A stretch of 64,000 bases of DNA from contig NZ_CP150203.1 in NCBI RefSeq assembly GCF_037969725.1, forward strand, positions 2,744,001-2,808,000, read 5' to 3'. The translations under genes and the position numbers were made by a program. Every line of letters begins with the position of its first letter. Position 1 is the stretch's first letter. This stretch comes from Paenibacillus sp. FSL W8-0426 (GTDB lineage Bacteria; Bacillota; Bacilli; Paenibacillales; Paenibacillaceae). Under the pieces are notes generated by a model. It worked only from the letters and a program-made list of their open reading frames with translations. It ran no database searches and was not told the DNA's origin. This document shows, in pieces, positions 1-9,694 of this stretch.

Positions 1-313
1 CGATATGTGCTTCCCAGGTCACCGGAATGCGAATGCTTTTGTAGCCCTGTGCGGCGATGTTCTGAATCAATTCTTTGGTGATGCGGGGATTGCCCCAAGC
101 CGTCTCATCTTCGCCGACCGCGTCAAGGGAGTTTCCGAGATTCCAGCCCGGTTCCATATCACTGACGTAAGCCTGAATTTTGCTCGGAGCTGCAGTTTCA
201 TTGGCACTGCTGTTTTCGGCGGCATCCGCCGAAGCGACGGCAGAAGAGAGAAGGGAAAGGATCATCGCCGTGACCAGGGTGAAGTTCAAAAGTTTGGTTC
301 GTTTTCTTTTCAT
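1..313 (-). CDS. GH5 endoglucanase (cellulase), N-terminal fragment
   Basis: Only the first ~104 codons are inside the window; the gene runs off the left edge. The start is ATG at 313-311 with an AAGGAGAC ribosome binding site just upstream. The N-terminus is a classic Sec signal peptide (MKRKRTK then a hydrophobic stretch and an Ala-rich cleavage region). After it come [10 protein letters not shown], a tryptophan motif typical of the first strand of GH5 endoglucanases, and [11 protein letters not shown], the RIPV motif of the same fold. The product is therefore probably a secreted beta-1,4-glucanase that releases oligosaccharides for the beta-glucoside genes that follow. The catalytic glutamates and any carbohydrate-binding modules are outside the window, so the exact substrate cannot be judged. 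Confidence 0.85.
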   Translation of the reverse strand, partial: MKRKRTKLLNFTLVTAMILSLLSSAVASADAAENSSANETAAPSKIQAYVSDMEPGWNLGNSLDAVGEDETAWGNPRITKELIQNIAAQGYKSIRIPVTWEAHI

Positions 314-352
314 TCAATTCTGTCTCCTTTGTGGTATATGTATTCGAATGAC

Positions 353-366
353 TGAAAGCGTTTTCG
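353..366 (-). promoter_or_regulatory. Candidate CcpA cre site upstream of GH5
   Basis: On the minus strand the 14-mer CGAAAACGCTTTCA matches the cre consensus TGNAANCGNTNNCA at every defined position but the first. It lies ~40 bp upstream of the GH5 start, which suits catabolite repression of a secreted glucanase. CcpA is not in the window, so binding is inferred. Confidence 0.55.
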
Positions 367-478
367 TAATATAACGTAACATAATATGGAAGGGGAAAAC
401 ACCTTTAAAATTAGTTATGATTTCATATAAAAATTAGTGGTTTTTGACATGGGTATTACACGTCCCGCCAATCATTGA

Positions 479-2116
<1,638 letters not shown>

Positions 2117-2182
2117 GCGATCGCCGGTTCAATTTGGAAGGTTCGTCGTACCTGGCGAATCTTCTGGGTTTCGGACTTCCGG

Positions 2183-2219
2183 TGAAAGCGTTGACATCCT
2201 TGCGAGTTCGCGCTATACT
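2183..2219 (+). promoter_or_regulatory. Promoter of licT with overlapping cre site
   Basis: TTGACA (2191-2196), 17-bp spacer, TATACT (2214-2219). The 14-mer TGAAAGCGTTGACA at 2183-2196 matches all defined positions of the cre consensus and covers the -35 box, so CcpA binding would directly block RNA polymerase. This is the best cre match in the window. Confidence 0.75.
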
Positions 2220-2240
2220 TGACGCAATTATATCGTTATG

Positions 2241-2443
2241 GGATTGTTACTACACAAGTGTAGGCAAAACCTAAGCATCCAAAAGCAGACGTCGGAGGCT
2301 TTTTCAGGCATTTCGGCCGATCTTGGTCTCATGGGTTTGTTTTCCCGTGCAGCGAGTTCGCCGCGCCGTATGAAAGGTTACGACTTGCCGCGAATGACGT
2401 TCGCCTGAACGTTTTTTCCTTTGCGATGCTTGAGGTTTTTTTT
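2241..2443 (+). promoter_or_regulatory. RAT antiterminator and long-loop terminator in the licT leader
   Basis: GGATTGTTACTA...AGGCAAAACCTAA (2241-2274) is a clear RAT. Its 3' end, AAACCTAAGCATC (2267-2279), pairs with GATGCTTGAGGTTT (2425-2438), which leads into a run of eight T residues, with one bulged base. The two arms are ~145 nt apart, far more than usual. Inside the loop is a second small terminator-like hairpin, ACGTTC-GCCT-GAACGT (2397-2412) with six T residues. This suggests LicT controls its own synthesis. Confidence 0.75.
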
Positions 2444-2500
2444 GCGTGCCCGGGTAACGATGGTTTGCAGTTACGAGTGGATCGTGAATGGGGGATGGAA

Positions 2501-3331
2501 GTGAAAATAGCCAAGGTCATCAACAACAATGTAATCAGCATCTATCAGGCAGACGGGGCTGAGCTTGTCGTTATGGGGCGCGGAATTGCCTTCAAGAAAA
2601 AGCCGGGAGACAGAGTAGACGAGACCCGCATTCAGAAGGTGTTTGCCCTGAAGAACAAGCAGACCTCCGACAATTTCAAAATGCTGCTGCGCGAGGTTCC
2701 GATCGAGCTGGTCGAAATCGTCGAAGAGGTCATCACGCACGCGAGAGATAACATGGGCAGAAACCTGAATGAAAACATCTATGTATCCTTGACGGACCAC
2801 ATCAATTTTGCGATAGAACGATACCGCGAAGGCGTCGAGATCAAAAATGCGATGCTGTGGGAAATCAAACAGCTGTACAAGTCCGAATTCGCGCTTGGAC
2901 TGCGCACGCTGGAACAGATCAAGTCCCGGCTCGGGTATGAGCTTCCGCAGGACGAAGCGGCCTTTATCGCGCTGCATATCGTGAATGCCGAAATGAATGA
3001 AGAAGTCGTGACCACGATGAACATGACCAAATTCATTCAGCAAATTATCAATATTGCGAAATACCATTTCAAGATGGAGTTCGATGAGGAATCGCTCAGT
3101 TATTACCGCTTCATTACCCACTTGAAATTTTTCTCGCAGCGTGTGCTGAACGGAACGCATTACGACAATAACTACGACCACTTCTACGACATGATCAAGG
3201 AGAAGCATCGGGAAGCGGCGGCATGCACGGAAAAGATCGAAATGTTCGTCAAAAAGGAATATGACCACGAGCTGACGAACGAGGAAAAGCTGTATCTGAC
3301 CGTGCACATTGAACGAGTGGTTAATCGTTAA
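2501..3331 (+). CDS. licT: LicT/BglG-family transcriptional antiterminator
   Basis: RNA-binding antiterminator of about 276 residues. KIAKVINNNVIS at the N-terminus is the CAT RNA-binding domain (~55 residues), which stabilises RAT hairpins. Two PRD modules follow; conserved histidines lie in LTDHINFAIER and AFIALHIVNAE (PRD1) and RFITHLKFF and LTVHIERV (PRD2), the sites phosphorylated by PTS proteins. GTG 2501 is chosen because GGGGG ends six bases upstream; ATG 2495 is in frame but sits directly on that box. It lies between the GH1 gene and bglP, and RATs precede all three, so the function is well supported by context. Confidence 0.92.
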   Translation: MKIAKVINNNVISIYQADGAELVVMGRGIAFKKKPGDRVDETRIQKVFALKNKQTSDNFKMLLREVPIELVEIVEEVITHARDNMGRNLNENIYVSLTDHINFAIERYREGVEIKNAMLWEIKQLYKSEFALGLRTLEQIKSRLGYELPQDEAAFIALHIVNAEMNEEVVTTMNMTKFIQQIINIAKYHFKMEFDEESLSYYRFITHLKFFSQRVLNGTHYDNNYDHFYDMIKEKHREAAACTEKIEMFVKKEYDHELTNEEKLYLTVHIERVVNR

Positions 3332-3341
3332 TAAATAATTG

Positions 3342-3369
3342 TTGACAGAAATGGTTAAATAATTATATT
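3342..3369 (+). promoter_or_regulatory. Promoter of bglP
   Basis: TTGACA at 3342-3347 and TATATT at 3364-3369 (16-bp spacer; TATTAT at 3366-3371 is an 18-bp alternative), just after licT stops. It shows bglP can be transcribed separately from licT. Confidence 0.65.
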
Positions 3370-3403
3370 ATGTGATTAACAGGAATTAAATACGATTGAA
3401 CTG

Positions 3404-5430
<2,027 letters not shown>

Positions 5431-5448
5431 TTAGCATCTCAAATGTAC

Positions 5449-5504
5449 AGCCATTTCCTAACTCGACAAACTTCGGTTTGTTCGGTAGGGAATGGCTTTC
5501 TTTA
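5449..5504 (+). terminator. Rho-independent terminator after bglP
   Basis: Long stem AGCCATTTCCTA...TAGGGAATGGCT with an inner GACAAACTTCGGTTTG hairpin, followed by TTTCTTT. It closes the beta-glucoside module. Confidence 0.8.
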
Positions 5505-5570
5505 TCGTTGAAGGCGAGAAGACTCCCTCCTCAAAAGCGTCAGCTTTAGGTGGGGGATGATAGCCATCTT

Positions 5571-5602
5571 TTGTATTCGGAACCGAACATATGTGCTATA
5601 AT
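5571..5602 (+). promoter_or_regulatory. Candidate promoter of tnpB
   Basis: Extended -10 TGCTATAAT (TATAAT 5597-5602) with a poorly spaced TTGTAT at 5571-5576 (20 bp). A GGAGG ribosome binding site follows at 5616-5620, eight bases before the tnpB ATG. Confidence 0.45.
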
Positions 5603-5628
5603 AATTGCAAGGAACGGAGGTGTATGGC

Positions 5629-6717
5629 ATGCTCTTCCATAAAGCATACAAGTATCGGATCTACCCCGATCGTAAACAGCAGCAGTGGATCCATCAGATG
5701 TTTGGATGTTGCCGTTTTGTGTTCAACTATTTTCTGGGACAATGGAAGGATACGTTGGCTGCTACGGGCAAGGGCTTGTCGTACCATGCTTGTGCCACTC
5801 AGCTTCCAGATCTAAAGCAAGAACATCCTTGGTTGAAAAAAACGGATAGTATTGCTCTACAATCGGCTGTTCGGCATGTAGCCGATAGCTTTGATCGTTT
5901 TTTCAAGAAGCAGACGCAGACTCCGCTTTTCAAAAACCGTAAACATCCGGTGCAAAGCTACACTACCCGATATACGAATGGAAATATCGCTGTGAATGGG
6001 AGGAAGCTGAAGCTCCCCAAGCTGGGTGGCTGCGGTTTGCAAACTCCCGCCCCTGTGAAGGACGCATTCTCTCGGCGACGGTACGGCGAAATGCCGCGGG
6101 GAAGTATTTTGTTTCGCTCGTCTGTAAAGTGGAGATGGAGCCCTTACCGCATAACGAGAAGTCGGTAGGGATCGATCTGGGACTTAAAACGTTTGCGGTA
6201 TCCTCCGAGGGTATGCGGGATACTCATCCGAAAGCCTGGAGCCGATATGAAAAGAAGTTGGCAAGCTGGCAGCGGAGGCTGGCCCGGCGTACGAAAGACG
6301 GTTCCAATGGGCAAAAAGCCAAACGGAAGATCGCCCTGATCCACGAGAGAATGGTGAATATCCGCCATGACTTTTTGCACAAGCTGTCCACCAAGCTGAT
6401 TCGTGAAAACCAAACGATCAGTACCCTAGGACTTAAAGGTGTCTAACATGCTCAAGAATCACAAGCTGGCCAAATCGATTGCCGATGCGTCCTGGAGTGA
6501 GTTCAGAAGGCAGCTCACGTATAAAGCGGAATGGTACGGGCGCACCCTCAAGATTGCGATTACGTTTGCTCCGACAAGTCAAACCTGCCATGTATGCGGA
6601 GTGCTACACCGAGAAGTGAAAGATCTTGCGGTACGGCAATGGGTGTGTCCATCCTGCCAGACCCTCCATGATCGGGATGTCAATGCAGCCCGAAACATTA
6701 AGGATGTTGCCATGTAG
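5629..6717 (+). pseudogene. tnpB: tnpB (RNA-guided endonuclease of IS605 elements), two frameshifts
   Basis: Three reading-frame blocks together make one TnpB. Block 1 (5629 to ~6023) starts MLFHKAYKYRIYPD, the family N-terminus. A one-base loss near 6023 (GCTGGGTGGC) shifts to block 2, which continues WLRFA...KYFVSLVCKVE and IDLGLKTFAV (RuvC-I aspartate). A one-base gain near 6438 (AAAGGTG) restores the frame for [13 protein letters not shown], a CxxC...CxxC zinc finger and [10 protein letters not shown] (RuvC-III aspartate). The usual RuvC-II motif xEDLK reads TLGLK here, so the catalytic glutamate is missing. A broken, probably inactive gene; single-base sequencing errors near short homopolymers could explain the shifts but not the lost glutamate. 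Confidence 0.85.
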
Positions 6718-6798
6718 ATCGTCATATCGCCCGAGAACTGTGGGGACCACAGGGATCGCTTGGTCCACTTCGAACCAAGAGGTTCGATTACCCAAGAA

Positions 6799-6831
6799 TC
6801 CCCCACTTCAAGCGAAGGCTAAGTGGTGGGA
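6799..6831 (+). ncRNA. Right-end hairpin, possible 3' scaffold of an omega RNA
   Basis: TCCCCCACTT pairs with AAGTGGTGGGA around a GCGAAGGCT loop. In TnpB systems the guide RNA is made from the tnpB 3' end through this right end, with the guide in the flanking host DNA. Position and structure fit, but the tnpB here is disrupted and expression is unknown. Confidence 0.35.
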
Positions 6832-6925
6832 GTGTTCAATTGGAAAACATGATATCATTCAGAAGACCGCTTCAAGGTTGAATCATCTGGCAACTGGACT
6901 ATTTTACATAAAGGGAGCCATTCTA

Positions 6926-7552
6926 ATGAAGGAATACTTACAAAACATCGAACAGTGGTTAAGTGCGAATGCAGACAAGATTATTGAAAGTTCGTTGCAA
7001 CCTCCGGCAAGCGAGCTTCAACTGTTAGAATTGGAAGCTGAACTAGGGAAAGCTTTGCCGAACGACTTTAAGCAGCTTTATTTGTGGAAGAATGGATTAA
7101 CGGACGATGAAAATCTAGGCAGCTTATTTTATGGAATGGACTTTTATCCATTAGATCGGGTTAGGCAAGAATTTGACAGAAGAAGGGAATCTGACGGGAA
7201 CTCCAATTTTGAACTGTTGACCGTCGACAAGGAGATTGATCCTTCCAACATGTATAATTCCGATTGGCTGCAGCTGGGCTTTGACGGATCGCACACCGGG
7301 TTGTTTCTGGATTTAGCACCCTCGATAGATGGACAATATGGACAGGTTATATTCATTGATGATGAATACCGCGTGGGGATTCTGGTAGCATCTACGATTA
7401 GAGAACTGGTAGCCCACTTCTCAAATGACCTCGTGAATGGACTATATCGCTTGGATGACGACGCATTGGATGAAGAGAATCATTACTTGGTGCCCGATGG
7501 GAAAATCAGCCTTGTGAACTGGAAAAATAGCGAAAGATGGGCTCGTTCATGA
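6926..7552 (+). CDS. SMI1/KNR4 family protein
   Basis: A 208-residue cytoplasmic protein. Its first ~160 residues match the SMI1/KNR4 (SUKH) pattern: PPASELQLLELEAELGKALP, then LPNDFKQLYLWKNG, a hallmark of the family, and a hydrophobic core through the FIDDEYRVGIL segment. Bacterial SUKH proteins are often immunity proteins against polymorphic toxins, but many stand alone and no toxin gene is adjacent, so no role is assigned. ATG 6926 follows AAGGGAG at 6911-6917. The gene lies between the IS element and the ABC-F leader and has no visible terminator; the ABC-F promoter overlaps its downstream edge. Confidence 0.75.
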   Translation: MKEYLQNIEQWLSANADKIIESSLQPPASELQLLELEAELGKALPNDFKQLYLWKNGLTDDENLGSLFYGMDFYPLDRVRQEFDRRRESDGNSNFELLTVDKEIDPSNMYNSDWLQLGFDGSHTGLFLDLAPSIDGQYGQVIFIDDEYRVGILVASTIRELVAHFSNDLVNGLYRLDDDALDEENHYLVPDGKISLVNWKNSERWARS

Positions 7553-7559
7553 ACGGCTT

Positions 7560-7588
7560 TTGACTTTTTTTCGTTGGAAAAATATAAT
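7560..7588 (+). promoter_or_regulatory. Promoter of the ABC-F leader/gene
   Basis: TTGACT (7560-7565), 17-bp spacer, TATAAT (7583-7588). The predicted start near 7595 gives a ~400-nt 5' leader carrying three short ORFs and several hairpins. Confidence 0.75.
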
Positions 7589-7633
7589 ATAGTTATTATT
7601 TCAATTGACATACGGAAGGAGCATAGACCGAAA

Positions 7634-7678
7634 ATGACACATGCGATGAGACTGCGTTTCCTGACTTTGACCCGCTAA
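7634..7678 (+). CDS. Leader peptide 1 (ErmDL-like, RLR arrest motif)
   Basis: A 14-codon ORF, MTHAMRLRFLTLTR, after AAGGAGC at 7616-7622. From memory it closely resembles the ErmD leader peptide, which begins MTHSMRLRF. The Arg-Leu-Arg (+X+) motif is the established macrolide-dependent ribosome arrest signal. Here RLR is encoded at 7649-7657, just before the first attenuator stem (7665-7672). Ribosome stalling there would cover that stem. It is a cis-acting regulatory ORF, not a functional protein. Confidence 0.8.
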   Translation: MTHAMRLRFLTLTR

Positions 7679-7746
7679 TTAAATATGGTCAAGGCTCTGT
7701 TCGTTTGATCGGATCAGAGTAAACGGAATCAGTCTGTCCTTTTTTT
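7665..7746 (+). terminator. Transcription attenuator 1 of the ABC-F leader
   Basis: CTTTGACC (7665-7672, inside leader ORF 1) pairs with GGTCAAGG (7687-7694). Downstream, GGATCAGA (7711-7718) pairs with TCTGTCC (7733-7739) and runs into seven T residues, forming a terminator. CTCTG (7695-7699) can instead pair with CAGAG (7715-7719), which would break the terminator. GGTCAA can also pair with TTGATC (7705-7710). These alternatives fit ribosome-mediated attenuation. Confidence 0.6.
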
Positions 7747-7779
7747 CGGAAATGCTCATTTTAAATATAAGGGATAACG

Positions 7780-7803
7780 ATGTCTTATTCCCGTTTACGT
7801 TGA
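7780..7803 (+). CDS. Leader peptide 2 (MSYSRLR)
   Basis: A seven-codon ORF ending in Arg-Leu-Arg immediately before the stop, preceded by AAGGGA at 7769-7774. It repeats the +X+ motif of leader 1 and its stop codon touches the 5' arm of the second terminator (7803-7809). The ribosome binding site lies in a hairpin, GGGATAA...TTATTCCC (7771-7777/7786-7793). Such a short ORF could occur by chance; the motif, spacing and position argue otherwise. Confidence 0.5.
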   Translation: MSYSRLR

Positions 7804-7830
7804 ATCGCAGGCGATGGTTTGCGATTTTTT
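7803..7830 (+). terminator. Transcription attenuator 2 of the ABC-F leader
   Basis: AATCGCA (7803-7809) pairs perfectly with TGCGATT (7820-7826), followed by a T run to 7830. It is the second intrinsic terminator before the ABC-F gene and directly follows leader peptide 2. Confidence 0.6.
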
Positions 7831-7891
7831 GCGTTTTTTATCCATGCAGCGTTAAAAGCTCAAAACAAATCCAAGGACAGGAGGCACGTAA

Positions 7892-7921
7892 ATGTTCAAA
7901 ATGATGTTGTTGTTCTATTGA
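7892..7921 (+). CDS. Leader peptide 3 (MFKMMLLFY)
   Basis: A nine-codon ORF with a perfect AGGAGG (7879-7884) seven bases upstream, the strongest ribosome binding site in this leader. It has no RLR motif. Its last codons form the 5' arm of the first stem of the translational attenuator (7917-7925), as in ermC-type leaders. Whether it responds to a drug is unknown. Confidence 0.55.
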   Translation: MFKMMLLFY

Positions 7922-7990
7922 TACGGGTCGGCACGAATCGGCTCGTATCGATACAGCGCTATCGATACGAAATATCAAACATTTCGGAGG
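7917..7990 (+). promoter_or_regulatory. Translational attenuator (1:2/3:4 fold) over the ABC-F ribosome binding site
   Basis: Segment 1 ATTGATACG (7917-7925) pairs with segment 2 CGTATCGAT (7944-7952). Segment 2 extended (7943-7953) pairs perfectly over 11 bp with segment 3 TATCGATACGA (7960-7970). CGAAAT at the end of segment 3 (7968-7973) pairs with ATTTCG (7981-7986), abutting the GGAGG that serves the ABC-F ATG. A ribosome stalled on leader 3 would free segment 2 to take segment 3 and release the ribosome binding site, the same logic as erm attenuators. Confidence 0.6.
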
Positions 7991-7998
7991 TAGCGAAG

Positions 7999-9456
7999 AT
8001 GGAAAAAATGTGTTTTGAAGTGGAACAAGTGGAGATCTCCTTTCAGGATAGAGTGTTACTGAATATTGAACGCTTGGCCGTGCATCAGTTTGACCGGATC
8101 GGGATCGTGGGGAGAAATGGCCAAGGCAAGAGCACGCTGCTTAAATTGCTTGCAGGACGGCTCATGCCAACAGCGGGCAGGGTAAAGCGTTATGTGGACT
8201 TTGGATACTTGGAGCAGATGGCCGCACCTGAAGATAAAAGTGAGATGGAGATTGATGCCAAATTGCTTTCGAGGCTGGCGATCCCGTCCCATTCTGGTTT
8301 AAGCGGCGGCGAAGAAACGCGGTTGAAGTTGGGGAATTTGCTGGCGCATTACCATGAGGCTTTACTGATCGATGAGCCCACCACGCATCTGGATCGTGAC
8401 GGCATTGCTTTTATGATGGATGAGCTGCGGTTCTACTATGGTGCATTGATTCTCGTCAGCCATGATCGCGCGGTGCTCGATGAGCTCGTAACAACGATCT
8501 GGGAGGTCGAAGACGGCCAAGTGCATGTGTACACCGGAAACTATAGCGACTATAAAGCCCGTAAACAGCTGGAACATGAACAGCAAAATCAGGCATACGA
8601 CCAATACGTGAAGGAAAAGAGGCGGCTCGAACGCGCTGCGCAGGACAAAATGGAGAAGGCAGCAAAAGTGACCCAGCCAGGCCGCACTTCGAAACGGGAA
8701 GCCAAGGCCAAGGCCAATCGCATGTTTGAGACGAAGTCAAAAGGAACAAGCCAAAAAGCGGTTCATCGCGCGGCCAAAGCCATCGAGCAGCGAATGGATC
8801 GGCTGCAGGAGGTTCACAAAGTTCAGGATCGCCAGCCCCTTGTCTTTCGTCAATCCGCTGCGCTGAAGCTGCATAACCGTTTTCCGATCATGGCAGATCG
8901 TTTGACCCTTTCGGTGGAGGGTAAAATGCTGCTACACAATGCAAGCTTCCAGATTCCTTTGGGGAGCAAAGTAGCCATTACGGGCGCAAACGGCAGCGGC
9001 AAGAGCACGCTGCTTAACCATATCGCCAAGGGAGGGCAAGGAATCATGTTGTCCCCCAAAGCCCGGATCGGGTATTTTCGGCAAATGAGTTATCGTTTTA
9101 CGGCCGATGAAGGTATCCTGGCATTTTTGCACAAACGGACTACGGCCGAGGAAAAGCAAATCAGATCCGTGCTGCATGCGATGCGATTCAGTCATGCGGA
9201 CCTGCAGCGCAGCGTGATGACCCTGAGCGGAGGTGAAGCGATCCGGCTTCAGCTGTGCCGGCTCTTTCTGGAGGAGTATAATATTTTACTGTTGGACGAA
9301 CCGACGAATTTCCTGGATGTAGACGCCCTCGAGGCATTGGAGAACTTTGTGAAAGCTTATGAAGGAACGCTGATCTATGTAACGCACGATCAAGCGTTTG
9401 TACGCCATACCGCTGATATGGTTCTCCACATGGAGCAGGGCAGGTTAAGGCAGTAG
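7999..9456 (+). CDS. ABC-F ribosomal protection protein (Msr/Vga/VmlR type)
   Basis: A 485-residue protein with two ATP-binding cassettes and no membrane segments, the ABC-F design. NBD1 has GRNGQGKST, LSGGEETR and LLIDEPTTHLD; NBD2 has GANGSGKST (~330), LSGGEAIR and LLLDEPTNFLD. A long, Lys/Arg/Glu-rich helical linker between them is the antibiotic-resistance domain that reaches into the ribosomal exit site. These proteins displace macrolides, lincosamides, streptogramins or pleuromutilins. ATG 7999 has GGAGG eight bases upstream. The leader with RLR peptides points to macrolide-type inducers, but drug range cannot be set from sequence. Confidence 0.9.
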   Translation: MEKMCFEVEQVEISFQDRVLLNIERLAVHQFDRIGIVGRNGQGKSTLLKLLAGRLMPTAGRVKRYVDFGYLEQMAAPEDKSEMEIDAKLLSRLAIPSHSGLSGGEETRLKLGNLLAHYHEALLIDEPTTHLDRDGIAFMMDELRFYYGALILVSHDRAVLDELVTTIWEVEDGQVHVYTGNYSDYKARKQLEHEQQNQAYDQYVKEKRRLERAAQDKMEKAAKVTQPGRTSKREAKAKANRMFETKSKGTSQKAVHRAAKAIEQRMDRLQEVHKVQDRQPLVFRQSAALKLHNRFPIMADRLTLSVEGKMLLHNASFQIPLGSKVAITGANGSGKSTLLNHIAKGGQGIMLSPKARIGYFRQMSYRFTADEGILAFLHKRTTAEEKQIRSVLHAMRFSHADLQRSVMTLSGGEAIRLQLCRLFLEEYNILLLDEPTNFLDVDALEALENFVKAYEGTLIYVTHDQAFVRHTADMVLHMEQGRLRQ

Positions 9457-9493
9457 GAACGAATAAGCTTCATCAATGCTTGTCAGACATGGA

Positions 9494-9523
9494 AGCCGCC
9501 AGCGTGAGTGCTGTCGGCTTTTT
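9494..9523 (+). terminator. Terminator after the ABC-F gene
   Basis: AGCCGCCAGC (9494-9503) pairs with GCTGTCGGCT (9510-9519), then TTTTT. Confidence 0.8.
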
Positions 9524-9694
9524 ATGGCGATGTTCGCTGGAGGGTCCCTCCATCGTTCATGAAACATCGGTTGCGTCTGTCCGGAACCCGTATGTTTCTG
9601 TATGGAATCCGCAACGATTGGGATAAAATGGTTGACTCGATCCTGTGAATTAACTAATGTAGGGTTATCGCGGTTGGAACATAGAGGAGGCGCA

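Larger units (their letters stand above)
5519..6838 (+). mobile_element. IS200/IS605-superfamily element, IS1341 type (tnpB only)
   Basis: The unit contains a degenerate tnpB and no tnpA. It is bounded by subterminal hairpins rather than inverted repeats: at the left, a wobble-containing stem at 5524-5538/5543-5557, and at the right, TCCCCCACTT...AAGTGGTGGGA (6799-6808/6821-6831). Both hairpins carry the GGTGGG-like core common in this family. Exact ends are estimates, because these elements make no target duplication. With no TnpA it would depend on another copy for movement. Confidence 0.7.

Noticed and set aside
6015..6445. Programmed frameshifting in tnpB
   Set aside because: No slippery heptamer or downstream pseudoknot at either site, and two opposite shifts plus a lost catalytic residue fit decay or sequencing error better.
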